64,000 nt of DNA from Streptomyces sp. RB17 (GTDB lineage: Bacteria > Actinomycetota > Actinomycetes > Streptomycetales > Streptomycetaceae): contig NZ_WEGL01000003.1 in the NCBI RefSeq assembly GCF_009604455.1, positions 496,001-560,000 of the forward strand, written 5' to 3'. The position numbers and the translations under genes were made by a program. Under the pieces are notes generated by a model. It had not been told where the DNA came from and ran no database searches. It saw only the letters and a program-made list of their open reading frames with translations. Below, one piece after another: positions 14,842 to 23,559 of the stretch (positions within the stretch are counted from its first letter, which is position 1; each line of letters opens with the position of its first letter).

Positions 14842-16257
14842 CTACGGCAACACCCTGCACAACGCCTCCAAGGCCCCCGCCCACGCGCTGTCCGGCAGGG
14901 TCGCGTACCCCACGACCAGCGCGTCCAACGGCTCGGCGACGGCCTGTTCGTGGCGGTGGCGGGCGAGGCCGTGGAGGGCCAGGCCCTGCCAGGCCGCGGC
15001 CTGGATCACCGACTGTTCCAGGCCGGTCGGCAGGCGCAGCACCGCGTGCAGGCCGGCGGCGATGCCGGTGACCGTCACCTCGGGGGCGCGGGCGGAGACG
15101 GCGGCGGCGAGGGCGTCGCGACGGCGCCGGTAGCGCAGCCGGGAGGAGCGGACGTGGCGGTCGTACGCGCCGGAGGTGATGAACTCGGCGAGGGTGAGCT
15201 GCTCCAGCACCCCCACGGTGTCGGTGCCGCCCTTGACCGAGGCCGCCTCCTCCGCCAGGGACGGCGGCAGCACCATCCAGCCCAGTCGCAGTCCGGGGGC
15301 AAGGGACTTGCTGGCGGTGCCGAAGTAGATCACGCGGTCGGGGTCGAGGCCCTGGAGGGCGCCGACGGGCTGGCGGTCGTAGCGGAACTCGCCGTCGTAG
15401 TCGTCCTCCAGGATCAGCCCGCCGGTGCGCCGCGCCCAGTCCACGACGGCGGCCCGCCGGTCGGGGTGCAGGAGCGTGCCCATGGGGAACTGGTGGGCCG
15501 GGGTCAGCATGACCGCACCCTGCTCGCCCAACGCCCTTGTGTCGGTGCCGAGTTCGTCGTACGGGAGGGCCGGTGTGGCCAGTCCGGACCGCTGGAGCAG
15601 ACCCCAGTAGGCGTCGAGGCCGTACGACTCGACGGCCACCGTCCGCACCCCGCGTGCCCGCAGCAGGGTGCCGGTGAGGTGCAGCGCGTGGGCGAAACCG
15701 GAGGTGATCAGCACCCGCTCCGGGTCGGTGCGGACGCCGCGTACCCGCGCGAGATAGCCGGCGAGGGCGGTGCGCAGGTCGGGGTGGCCGCGCGGGTCGC
15801 CGTAGCCGAGGGCTTGGTACGGGGTGGTGGTGAGGGCGCGGCGGGCGGCCTTGAGCCATGCGGCGCGAGGGAAGGCGGCGAGGTCGGGGACGCCGGGGAC
15901 GAGGCTGTACGTCGGGCGGGCCGGCTCCACGCGGCGCGGGGCCACTCCCCTGCCGGGCACCTGCCCCCTACCGGACGGCGGGACGGCCGCGGCCCCTTCC
16001 GCCACCCGGGTGCCCGAGCCCTGCCGGGCCGTGAGCCAGCCCTCCGCCACCAGCTCCGCGTAGGCCTCGGCGACGGTGTTGCGGGCGATGCCGAGGTCGG
16101 CGGCGAGGGAGCGGGAGGAGGGCAGCCGGGTGCCGGGGGCGAGGCGGCCGGTGCGGACGGCCTCGCGCAGGGCGTCGGTCAGGCCCCGGCGCAGCCCGCC
16201 CGCGCCGGTCGGTTCGAGGTGCAGATCGACGCCCAGAGTGGCCCAGGATTCCACCAT
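14842..16257 (-). CDS. MocR/PdxR-type transcriptional regulator (GntR HTH fused to aminotransferase fold)
   Basis: A 471-residue fusion regulator. Residues about 20-90 form a GntR winged helix (LRRGLTDALREAVRTGRLAP, then LPSSRSLAADLGIARNTVAE). Residues about 115-470 form a class I aminotransferase-like domain that keeps the PLP lysine in FGTASKSLAPGLRLGWM and the LEDDYDGEFRY block. Such proteins sense PLP or amines and bind direct repeats near their own promoter. It is divergent from the three-gene operon 16305-17973 across only 47 bp, so it very likely controls that operon and itself. The start at 16257 has a TATGGT -10 box eight bases upstream on the minus strand. Confidence 0.88.
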   Translation of the reverse strand: MVESWATLGVDLHLEPTGAGGLRRGLTDALREAVRTGRLAPGTRLPSSRSLAADLGIARNTVAEAYAELVAEGWLTARQGSGTRVAEGAAAVPPSGRGQVPGRGVAPRRVEPARPTYSLVPGVPDLAAFPRAAWLKAARRALTTTPYQALGYGDPRGHPDLRTALAGYLARVRGVRTDPERVLITSGFAHALHLTGTLLRARGVRTVAVESYGLDAYWGLLQRSGLATPALPYDELGTDTRALGEQGAVMLTPAHQFPMGTLLHPDRRAAVVDWARRTGGLILEDDYDGEFRYDRQPVGALQGLDPDRVIYFGTASKSLAPGLRLGWMVLPPSLAEEAASVKGGTDTVGVLEQLTLAEFITSGAYDRHVRSSRLRYRRRRDALAAAVSARAPEVTVTGIAAGLHAVLRLPTGLEQSVIQAAAWQGLALHGLARHRHEQAVAEPLDALVVGYATLPDSAWAGALEALCRVLP

Positions 16258-16304
16258 GGAAATGGACCATACTCCTGGGCTGCCTTGCCTCTAGGGTCGA
16301 AGAC
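16258..16304. promoter_or_regulatory. Compact divergent promoter with candidate MocR-type operator
   Basis: The 47-bp gap holds a rightward -10 box TAGGGT (16292-16297, 7 bases before ATG 16305) and a leftward TATGGT (minus strand of 16266-16271, 8 bases before the regulator ATG). Overlapping the leftward box is CCATGGAAATGGACCAT with two direct ATGG repeats, a plausible operator for the divergent regulator. Confidence 0.5.
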
Positions 16305-16814
16305 ATGAGCACAGAGACCAGCATCCGGAAGACCGACGCGTACGTCCCCGAGCACACCCCCCGCATGAACTGGGCCGAGCACGCCCCCGAGGTGTTCAAG
16401 GCGATGATCCGGCTCGACGCGGCGGCCCGGCAGGGCCTCGACCCCACGCTGTACGCGCTGGTGAAGATCCGCGCCTCGCAGATCAACCACTGCGCCCTGT
16501 CCCTGGACATGCACACCAAGGACGCACTGGCCGCCGGCGAGAGCGTCGAGCGGATCGTGCAGCTCAGCGCCTGGGAGGAGTCCAAGCACTTCTACACCGC
16601 GAAGGAACTGGCCGCGATCGAGCTGACCGAGGCGATCACCGTGCTGACGGAAGGGTTCGTGCCCGACGAGGTGTACGAGAAGGCCGCCCAGCACTTCGAG
16701 GAGGCCGAGCTGGCCCAGCTGATCGCCGGGATCACGGTGATCAACACCTGGAACCGGTTCGGTGTCAGCACCCGCCAGGTGCCCGGCCACTACCAGCCGG
16801 GGCGGCACAAGTGA
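16305..16814 (+). CDS. Carboxymuconolactone decarboxylase/AhpD-like protein, CxxS variant
   Basis: A 169-residue alpha-helical protein of the CMD/AhpD superfamily. Members are alkylhydroperoxidase-type thiol reductases or decarboxylases. The active-site helix reads INHCALSLDMHTKDA. The first cysteine and the histidine are kept, but the second cysteine of C-x-x-C is replaced by Ser, so a dithiol peroxidase cycle is not possible as in AhpD. The next gene is a paralogue that keeps CAFC. Its stop overlaps the next GTG (GTGA at 16811), so the two are translationally coupled. Expression is probably governed by the divergent MocR-type regulator. Confidence 0.85.
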   Translation: MSTETSIRKTDAYVPEHTPRMNWAEHAPEVFKAMIRLDAAARQGLDPTLYALVKIRASQINHCALSLDMHTKDALAAGESVERIVQLSAWEESKHFYTAKELAAIELTEAITVLTEGFVPDEVYEKAAQHFEEAELAQLIAGITVINTWNRFGVSTRQVPGHYQPGRHK

Positions 16815-17254
16815 ACCGTACCCAGCTGCTGGACCCGGAGGTCGGCCGGGCGATGTCCGCGCTCAGCGCGGCCGCGAAGCGGGGGCTCGGTGATCCGGTC
16901 CTCGCCGAGCTGGTGATGATCCGGGCCTCTCAGATCAACCACTGCGCGTTCTGCCTCGACATGCACCTGGGGCTGGCGCGGAAGAACGGCGAGTCGGAGG
17001 ACCGGATCCAGCTCCTGGCCGCCTGGGAGGAGACCGAGGACCTCTACAGCGAGCGTGAGCGCGCCGCACTCGCGCTGACCGAGGCGATCACCGTGCTGAC
17101 CGAGGGCTTTGTGCCGGACGAGGTGTACGACAGCGCCGCCAAGGTCTTCGACGAGTCCGAACTCGCCCATCTCGTCGGCCTGATCACCGTCATCAACGGC
17201 TGGAACCGGATCATGGTCAGCCGCCGCATCCCGCCCGGGGGGTATCAGCCGTGA
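16811..17254 (+). CDS. Carboxymuconolactone decarboxylase/AhpD-like protein, intact CxxC
   Basis: A 147-residue paralogue of the preceding protein, sharing the ITVLTEGFVPDEVY and VINGWNR segments. Its active-site helix INHCAFCLDMH keeps the C-x-x-C...H arrangement of AhpD-type alkylhydroperoxidases. The GTG start overlaps the previous stop and its own stop overlaps the next start (GTGA at 17251), so three proteins are made from one coupled message. Together the pair could form a mixed complex in which one subunit is redox-active; this is inference. Confidence 0.85.
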   Translation: MNRTQLLDPEVGRAMSALSAAAKRGLGDPVLAELVMIRASQINHCAFCLDMHLGLARKNGESEDRIQLLAAWEETEDLYSERERAALALTEAITVLTEGFVPDEVYDSAAKVFDESELAHLVGLITVINGWNRIMVSRRIPPGGYQP

Positions 17255-17973
17255 GCAAGGTGGACGTTTTCCGCGCGCTGCATCTGCGGCGTGCTCAGGA
17301 TGACCCGCTGGTCCTGCCCGGCCCCTGGGACGCGGCGAGCGCGCGCGCCTTCGCGGAGGCCGGGTTCCCGGCGCTGGCCACGCCGAGCGCCGGGGTGGCC
17401 GCCTCGCTCGGGTACGCGGACGGGGCCACCCCGGCCGACGAGATGTTCGCCGCGGTCGCCCGGATCGCGCGGGCGGTGGACGTGCCGGTGTCGGCGGACA
17501 TCGAGGGTGGGTACGGCCTCGCGCCGAAGGAGATCGTGGAGCGGCTGCTGGAGGTGGGCGCCGTCGGCTGCAACCTCGAGGACTCGAACGGCGGTGTCCT
17601 CAAGGACCCGCACCAGCACGCCGAGTTCCTCGCCGAGGTCCGCTCGGCCGCCGCCGACCGGCTGTTCGTCAACGCCCGCGTCGACACCTTCGTGCACGGC
17701 GACAAGGACCCCGAGCGCGCCATCGAGCGGGCGGCGTCGTACGTGGCGGCGGGCGCGGACTGCGTCTATCCGATCCTCGCCCCCGCCGCCGTACTGCCCC
17801 TGCTGCGGGCCGGCGTCCAGGGCCCGCTGAACGCACTGGGCCGCCTGGACGGCGAGGGCCCCTCGCCCGCCCGGCTCGGCGAACTGGGGGCCACCCGCGT
17901 CACCTTCGGACCGGGATGCCAGCGGCGGGCCACCGCGGCGGTCCAGGACATCGCCGACGCGCTCAGGACATAG
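17251..17973 (+). CDS. Isocitrate lyase/PEP mutase-family enzyme
   Basis: A 240-residue TIM-barrel protein of the phosphoenolpyruvate mutase/isocitrate lyase superfamily. Visible blocks are PGPWDAASARAFAEAGFPAL near the N terminus, VPVSADIEGGYG (Mg-binding Asp/Glu), VGCNLEDSNGG and NARVDTF. It lacks the KKCGH catalytic loop of true isocitrate lyases, as do most members of this group, so C-C or P-C bond cleavage of an unknown 2-oxo/hydroxy acid is possible. It is the last gene of the coupled operon started at 16305 and ends 6 bp from the convergent betaine-binding protein gene. Confidence 0.8.
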   Translation: MSKVDVFRALHLRRAQDDPLVLPGPWDAASARAFAEAGFPALATPSAGVAASLGYADGATPADEMFAAVARIARAVDVPVSADIEGGYGLAPKEIVERLLEVGAVGCNLEDSNGGVLKDPHQHAEFLAEVRSAAADRLFVNARVDTFVHGDKDPERAIERAASYVAAGADCVYPILAPAAVLPLLRAGVQGPLNALGRLDGEGPSPARLGELGATRVTFGPGCQRRATAAVQDIADALRT

Positions 17974-17979
17974 AGGCGT

Positions 17980-18939
17980 TCAGGAAAGCCACCGCTTCCA
18001 CACGTCAGGGTGGCTGTCCACCCACTTCTTCGCCGCGTCCTGGGGTGACAGCTTCTGGTCGGCGATCATCAGGGAGACCTCGTTCTGGTCCTCGGTCGTC
18101 CACCGGAACTTCTTCAGGAAGGCCGCCGCCTTGCCGCCGGACCTGGCGAAGCCGGCGTTGAGGTACTTCTGCAGCGGGGTGTGCGGGTAGGAGCAGGCGA
18201 CCTTCGCCGCGTCCGCGTCGCAGCCGTCCTTGTAGGGCGGCAGCTTCACCTCGGTCATGGGGACCTTCCTGAACAGCCACTGGGGGGCGTACCAGTAGGT
18301 CAGGAAGGGCTTCTTCTCCTTGGCGAACTGCTTCATCTGGGTGATCTGGGCGGCCTCGGAGCCGGCGAAGACGACCTGGTAGTCCAGGTTCAGGTTCTTC
18401 ACCAGGGCCTTGTCGTTGGTGACGTACGACGGGGAGCCGTCCATCAGCTGGCCCTTGCCGCCGCTCTCCGCGGTGCGGAAGAGGGAGGCGTACTTGTCGA
18501 GGTTCTTCCAGTTCGTGATGTCCGGGTGCTGCTTGGCCAGGTAGGTGGGGACGAACCAGCCGATGTGGCCGGTGACCCCGAGGTCGCCGGCCCGCGCGAT
18601 CGTCTTCTTGTCCTCGACGTACCGCTTCTCCTGGTCGGGGTGGCCCCAGTCCTCCAGGATGGCGTCGACCCGGCCCTGGCTGAGCGCGTCCCAGGCGGGC
18701 ACCTCGTCGACCTGCACGGTGTCGACGCGGTAGCCGAGCTCGTGCTCCAGGAGGTACTGGGCGACGGCGACGTTGGACTGCGCGCCCACCCAGGACTGCA
18801 CGGACAGGGTGACCGACTTCGCGCCCTGGGCGTTCGCGAACGGCGAGGCCTGCTTGGTCATGTCGGCGGCGCCGCAGCCGGTGAGCAGGGCGAGCGCGGA
18901 TGCTCCGGCGGCCACCGTGAGTGTCGTACGGAATCGCAT
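17980..18939 (-). CDS. Glycine betaine/choline ABC transporter substrate-binding lipoprotein
   Basis: A 319-residue OpuAC-family lipoprotein with lipobox LLTGC (Cys22). It would hold quaternary amines outside the membrane for the permease encoded just upstream. The family blocks VDAILEDWGHP and PFLTYWYAPQWLFRK are present; aromatic residues in these loops usually form the cation-binding cage. It starts 1 bp after the permease stop, so it is translated with it. It is the last gene of the betB-betA-ATPase-permease-receptor operon. Confidence 0.9.
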   Translation of the reverse strand: MRFRTTLTVAAGASALALLTGCGAADMTKQASPFANAQGAKSVTLSVQSWVGAQSNVAVAQYLLEHELGYRVDTVQVDEVPAWDALSQGRVDAILEDWGHPDQEKRYVEDKKTIARAGDLGVTGHIGWFVPTYLAKQHPDITNWKNLDKYASLFRTAESGGKGQLMDGSPSYVTNDKALVKNLNLDYQVVFAGSEAAQITQMKQFAKEKKPFLTYWYAPQWLFRKVPMTEVKLPPYKDGCDADAAKVACSYPHTPLQKYLNAGFARSGGKAAAFLKKFRWTTEDQNEVSLMIADQKLSPQDAAKKWVDSHPDVWKRWLS

Positions 18940-18940
18940 G

Positions 18941-20875
18941 TCACGCTCCCTTCGTCGTGCGTCGCTCGGTCGGCTGGGTCACCCGGTCCAGCATCAGGCC
19001 CAGGCAGACGATCGCGGCGCCGGCCACCAGACCGGTCGCCAGGTCGCCCTGGGCGAGGCCGAAGGCCACGTTGTAGCCGAGGGCGCCACCGCCGACCAGG
19101 CCGCCGATGATGACGACCGCGAGGACGAGGACCACGCCCTGGTTGACAGCGAGCAGCAACGACCGTTTGGCGAGCGGGAGTTGGACCTGCCACAGCTGCT
19201 GCCGGCCGGTCGCGCCGAGCGAGCGCGCCGACTCCAGCGCGGCCGGGTCGACCTGGCGCAGACCCTGCGCGGTGATCCGGACGACGGCGGGCAGCGCGTA
19301 GACGACAGCCGCGGCGACGGCGGGGGCGCGGCCCACGCCGAACAGGGCGACGACCGGGATCAGGTACACGAACTGCGGCATGGTCTGGAACACGTCCAGG
19401 ACCGGGCGCAGCGCGCGTTCGACGCGGTCGCTGCGGGCGGCGGCGATGCCGGTCGCGAAGCCGAGGACCAGGGTGACGGCGACGGCCGCGAGCACCTGGG
19501 ACAGTGTGTCGAGGGCGGGCTCCCAGACCCCGAGCACGCCGATCGCGGCCATGGCGAGGACGGCGGTCAGGGCGGTGCGCCAGGTGCCGATCGACCAGGC
19601 CAGGGCGGCCACGATCAGCAGCACCGTCCACCAGGGCAGCCACTGCAGTCCGCCGCGCACGGGGTCCAGGACCCAGGTGGTGAAGTGCCCCGCCCAGTCG
19701 GCCGTACCGCCGATGACCGGGACGCCGGAGTAGAGGTGGTTGGTCATCCAGTCGACGGCGCGGTTGACCGGTTCGGCGATGTCCAGGGTCCAGCCGGAGG
19801 GCCAGTCGAGGCGGCCGAGGAGCCGGGCGGCCAGGGCGACGGCCACGGTGACGGCGAGGGCGTACGGCCAGCCGATGGTCTTCGGGCGCGTGGCGCCGGT
19901 GCCTGCGCCCGCGGCTGCGGTCACCCGGTCCAGGACGATCGCCAGCAGCACGATCGGGATGCCGGCGGCGAGGGCCTGGCCGACGTCGACCGAGGCGAGC
20001 GCCTGGTAGACGCGGTCACCGAGGCCGCCGGCGCCGATGACCGAGGCGATGACGGCCATGGACAGCGCCATCATGATCGTCTGGTTGAGGCCGAGGAGGA
20101 GTTCCCCCCGGGCCAGCGGGATGCGGGCGGTCAGCAGCCGCTGGCGGCGGGTCGCGCCGAGCGACTCCACGGCCTCCAGGACTTCGGGGTCGGCGCCGCG
20201 CAGGCCGAGCGCGGTGAGGCGGGCCATCGGCGGGGCGGCGTACACGACGGTGGCGAGCACCGCCGCGGGGACGCCGATGCCGAAGACCAGGACGACGGGG
20301 AGGAGGTAGGCGAAGGCCGGGAGCACCTGCATGGTGTCCAGGACCGGGCGCAGGGCGCGGTCCAGGCGGTCGGACAGGCCGGCGGCGAGGCCGAGGAGCG
20401 CGCCGACGACCACGGAGGCGAGGACGGCCACCACCATGAGCGCGAGGGTCTGCATGGTCGGGACCCACATGCCGAGGGCGCCGCAGGCGAGGAAGGCGAC
20501 CGCCGTGCCGGCGGCCAGCCGGGGGCCGGCGACGCGCCAGGCGAGCAGGGCGCCGAACGCCGTCACACCGGTCCAGCCGGCGGCGAGCAGGGTGAGGTAG
20601 ACGGCTCGCACGGACAGCACGACCGCGTTGCTGATGTAGCCGAAGAAGTACAGGAACAGCGGGTGGCTGTCGCGGTTGTCGATGACCCAGTTGCTGGCGC
20701 TGGTGAGCGGCTTGTCCAGGCTGACGGTCAGGTGGTGGGGCCACGAGCCGCCGTGGAGCAGGGGCAGCAGTACGGCGGTGACGAGCGCGAGCAGGAGCAG
20801 CTTTGCCGCGGTCCGGCTCTTCAGCAGGCGGAGGGTGTGCGCGCGGGAGGAGGTCGCGACGGTGAGCGTTGCCAT
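18941..20875 (-). CDS. Glycine betaine/choline ABC permease, two permease domains fused
   Basis: A 644-residue membrane protein with two complete binding-protein-dependent permease domains in one chain. The cytoplasmic EAA-type loop occurs twice: EAVESLGATRRQRLL in the first half and ESARSLGATGRQQLW in the second, each followed by IPLA/LPLA. The usual OpuAB/ProW unit has one such domain and works as a dimer, so here the pseudo-dimer is covalent. The two halves share VLDTMQVLPAFAYLLPVV and VLDVFQTMPQFVYLIPVV. The ATG at 20875 overlaps the stop of the ATPase gene by one base (ATGA). Confidence 0.9.
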   Translation of the reverse strand: MATLTVATSSRAHTLRLLKSRTAAKLLLLALVTAVLLPLLHGGSWPHHLTVSLDKPLTSASNWVIDNRDSHPLFLYFFGYISNAVVLSVRAVYLTLLAAGWTGVTAFGALLAWRVAGPRLAAGTAVAFLACGALGMWVPTMQTLALMVVAVLASVVVGALLGLAAGLSDRLDRALRPVLDTMQVLPAFAYLLPVVLVFGIGVPAAVLATVVYAAPPMARLTALGLRGADPEVLEAVESLGATRRQRLLTARIPLARGELLLGLNQTIMMALSMAVIASVIGAGGLGDRVYQALASVDVGQALAAGIPIVLLAIVLDRVTAAAGAGTGATRPKTIGWPYALAVTVAVALAARLLGRLDWPSGWTLDIAEPVNRAVDWMTNHLYSGVPVIGGTADWAGHFTTWVLDPVRGGLQWLPWWTVLLIVAALAWSIGTWRTALTAVLAMAAIGVLGVWEPALDTLSQVLAAVAVTLVLGFATGIAAARSDRVERALRPVLDVFQTMPQFVYLIPVVALFGVGRAPAVAAAVVYALPAVVRITAQGLRQVDPAALESARSLGATGRQQLWQVQLPLAKRSLLLAVNQGVVLVLAVVIIGGLVGGGALGYNVAFGLAQGDLATGLVAGAAIVCLGLMLDRVTQPTERRTTKGA

Positions 20876-21975
20876 CAGACGGCCTCCGGACTGGTGCGGG
20901 GGCCGGGTACGCACACGTCTATGCCTGCCACGACATCCAGCAGCAGCTCGTGGTCCACGGTTCCGATGCAGTTGCCGCCCTCCACCACGCACGCGGGGGT
21001 GCCGGTCTCGGCCACGGTCCTGATCGCGTCCGCGACCACCGCGTCCGGGGTGAGGGCGCCGGGGTGCTCGGAGCCGCCGCAGTCGCCCGGCTTCATCGCC
21101 GTACGGACCGTCATCACCTGCTCGCGCGGGACGTCCCGCACGAACTCGCGGACGTAGTCGTCGGCCGGGGAGCCCACGATCTCCTCCGGCGTGCCCAGTT
21201 GGACGACCTTGCCGTCGCGCATCAGGGCGATGCGGTCGCCGAGCTTGAGGGCCTCGGAGAGGTCGTGGGTGATGAAGACCATCGTGCGGCCCTCCTCGCG
21301 GTGCAGGCGGGCCACCTCGTCCTGCATGTCACGGCGGATGAGCGGGTCGAGGGCGCTGAACGGCTCGTCGAAGAGCAGGACCTCGGGGTCGACCGCCAAG
21401 GCCCGCGCGAGCCCGACCCGCTGGCGCTGACCGCCGGAGAGCTGGGCGGGGCGGCGGTGTTCCATGCCTTCGAGGCCGACCTTGGCGACGACGGCGGCGG
21501 CCCGCTCGCGCCGCTCGGCCCTGCCCATGCCCTGGATCTCCAGGCCGTACGCCACGTTGTCGAGGACCGTGCGGTGCGGGAGCAGGCCGAAGTGCTGGAA
21601 GACCATGGCGGCCCGGTGCCGGCGCAGTTCGCGCAGGCGGGACTTGTCCATCGCGCGGACGTCCTCGCCGTCGATGGAGATGCTGCCCGCCGTCGGTTCG
21701 ATCAGCCGGGTGAGGCAGCGGACCAGGGTGGACTTGCCGGACCCGGACAGGCCCATGACCACGAAGACCTCGCCCTTGCGGACGTCGAAGGAGACGTCAC
21801 GGACGGCGGCCGTACAGCCGGTGCGGGCGCGCAGCTCGGCGGGGTCGAGGGCGCCGAGTCCGGGGTCGGCGGGGATCCGCTGCGGCTTCGGGCCGAAGAC
21901 CTTCCACAGGCCGTCGACGGAGAAGACAGGGGCGTTGGTGGTGGGCGGCTTGCGGGTGGGGACGGTGGGGGTCAT
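20875..21975 (-). CDS. Glycine betaine/choline ABC transporter ATP-binding protein (ProV/OpuAA type)
   Basis: A 366-residue ABC ATPase. Walker A is GLSGSGKST, the signature is LSGGQRQR, Walker B is LLFDEP and the switch histidine is in FITHDLSEA. An N-terminal extension and the insertion before Walker A (PQRIPADPGLGALDP) are typical of the betaine-type subfamily. About 90 residues after the ATPase core resemble the regulatory CBS-like tail that senses ionic strength in OpuA, though shortened. The gene overlaps betA by four bases upstream (ATGA) and the permease by one downstream, so the operon is tightly coupled. Confidence 0.92.
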   Translation of the reverse strand: MTPTVPTRKPPTTNAPVFSVDGLWKVFGPKPQRIPADPGLGALDPAELRARTGCTAAVRDVSFDVRKGEVFVVMGLSGSGKSTLVRCLTRLIEPTAGSISIDGEDVRAMDKSRLRELRRHRAAMVFQHFGLLPHRTVLDNVAYGLEIQGMGRAERRERAAAVVAKVGLEGMEHRRPAQLSGGQRQRVGLARALAVDPEVLLFDEPFSALDPLIRRDMQDEVARLHREEGRTMVFITHDLSEALKLGDRIALMRDGKVVQLGTPEEIVGSPADDYVREFVRDVPREQVMTVRTAMKPGDCGGSEHPGALTPDAVVADAIRTVAETGTPACVVEGGNCIGTVDHELLLDVVAGIDVCVPGPRTSPEAV

Positions 21976-23504
21976 CGGGCGTCACCTCCGAGCAGGTCGA
22001 CGGCCTTCTCCCCGACCATGAGCACCCCGATCATCGGGTTCACGGCGGTCATCGTCGGGAAGACGGACGCGTCGGCGATGCGGATGCCGTCGAGGCCCCG
22101 GATCTTCAACTCCGGGTCCACTACGGCGCGTTCGTCGTCGGCGGCGCCCATCCTGCAGGTGCCGGCCGGGTGGTAGACGGTGTGCGCGACCTTGCGGGCG
22201 TACTCGCCGAGTTCGGCGTCGCCCTGGATCTCGGGGCCGGGGCAGACCTCGCGCTTGAGCCAGCTCGCGAGCGGCTCGGTCGTGGCGATCTCACGGGCGA
22301 TGCGGATGCCGTCGACGAGGGTCCGGCCGTCGTAGTCGTCCTCGTCGGTGAAGTAGCGGAAGTCGAGGGCGGGCTTCACGGACGGGTCGGCGCTGGTGAG
22401 GTACAGGCGTCCGCGGCTCTTCGGCTTGGGGATGTTCGGGGTCATCGAGACGCCGTACCGCGGGCGTTCGTAGCCGAGGCGTTCCGGGTTGTCCGTGAAC
22501 GGGACCTGGTAGAAGTGGAACATCAGGTCCGGGCCCGCGTGTCCGGGGTCGCGGCGCACGAACAGGCCCGCGTCGGAGTCCATCGCGGAGTTCTCCGGGA
22601 TCGGGCCGTGGGTCTCCCAGACGATGACCGACTCGGGGTGGTCCAGCAGGTTCTCGCCGACGCCCGGCAGGTCGTGGACGACGGGGATGCCCAGCCCTTC
22701 GAGGTCTCCCCGGGGTCCGATGCCCGAGTGCAGCAGCAGGCGGGGGGAGTCGACGGCGCCCGCGCACAGGACCACCTCGTTCCGGGCCCGGACCAGCAGT
22801 TCCTCGCCGTCCTTGGTCCGCACATGGACACCCTCGGCACGGGTGCCGTCCAGCTGGAGCTTGTACGCCCAGGTCTCCAGCAGGATCGTCAGGTTGGGGC
22901 GCTCGTCCATCACGGGGTGCAGATACGCCACCGACGCCGAGGAACGCTTGTTGTTCTCGGGGTGGTAGGCGAGGTCGAAGAAGCCGACGCCCTCCGTGAA
23001 CGGCTTCTTGTTGAAGCCCTCGACGCGGGGGACGCCGAGCGCGGCCTGGGCGGCGTCGACGAAGTCGCGGGCGATGGCGTTCCGGTCCTTCTCGTCGACG
23101 GAGACGATGTTGTTCTTCAGGCGGGCGAAATAGGCCTCCATGGGGACGGCGCCCCAGCCCTTGGCGCCGGCCTCCTCCCACTCGTCCCAGTCGGACGGCA
23201 GCGGCTTGAAGGAGATGAGGGTGTTGTGGGAGGAGCAGCCGCCGAGGACGCGGGCGCGGCTGTGCCGGATGTGGGAGTTGCCGCGGGGCTGCTCCACCGT
23301 CGGGTAGTCGTAGTCGAGGTCGCCGCCGAGCAGGCCCATCCAGCGGCGCAGGGTGAGGACGTCGTCGCGGCCGACGTCGCTCGGGCCGCCCTCGATGACG
23401 GCGACGGTGACGTCCGGGTTCTCGGTGAGGCGGGAGGCGATGACGGAGCCCGCGGTGCCGCCGCCGATGACGACGTAGTCGTAGACGTGGGGGGTGTGGG
23501 ACAT
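21972..23504 (-). CDS. betA: GMC-family choline dehydrogenase
   Basis: A 510-residue flavin oxidoreductase that would oxidise choline to betaine aldehyde. The FAD-binding motif is VIGGGTAGSVIASRL near the N terminus, followed by RVLGGCSSHN; the catalytic histidine is in HPAGTCRMG near the C terminus and the second GMC signature (GAVDSPRLLLHSGIGP) is in the middle. I chose the ATG at 23504, which gives MSHTPHVYDYVVIGGG; the frame is open further upstream without a ribosome site. Its position between betB and the transporter genes supports choline as substrate. Confidence 0.9.
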   Translation of the reverse strand: MSHTPHVYDYVVIGGGTAGSVIASRLTENPDVTVAVIEGGPSDVGRDDVLTLRRWMGLLGGDLDYDYPTVEQPRGNSHIRHSRARVLGGCSSHNTLISFKPLPSDWDEWEEAGAKGWGAVPMEAYFARLKNNIVSVDEKDRNAIARDFVDAAQAALGVPRVEGFNKKPFTEGVGFFDLAYHPENNKRSSASVAYLHPVMDERPNLTILLETWAYKLQLDGTRAEGVHVRTKDGEELLVRARNEVVLCAGAVDSPRLLLHSGIGPRGDLEGLGIPVVHDLPGVGENLLDHPESVIVWETHGPIPENSAMDSDAGLFVRRDPGHAGPDLMFHFYQVPFTDNPERLGYERPRYGVSMTPNIPKPKSRGRLYLTSADPSVKPALDFRYFTDEDDYDGRTLVDGIRIAREIATTEPLASWLKREVCPGPEIQGDAELGEYARKVAHTVYHPAGTCRMGAADDERAVVDPELKIRGLDGIRIADASVFPTMTAVNPMIGVLMVGEKAVDLLGGDAR

Positions 23505-23559
23505 GGGGGTACTACTCCAGGGGTGTTTCCGGGGGGGAGCCAGGGGGTGTTCGGGGGGC

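Noticed and set aside
18773..21157. 794-codon plus-strand frame antisense to the betaine permease
   Set aside because: Typical GC-rich antisense frame; the minus strand has clear ABC permease and ATPase genes.
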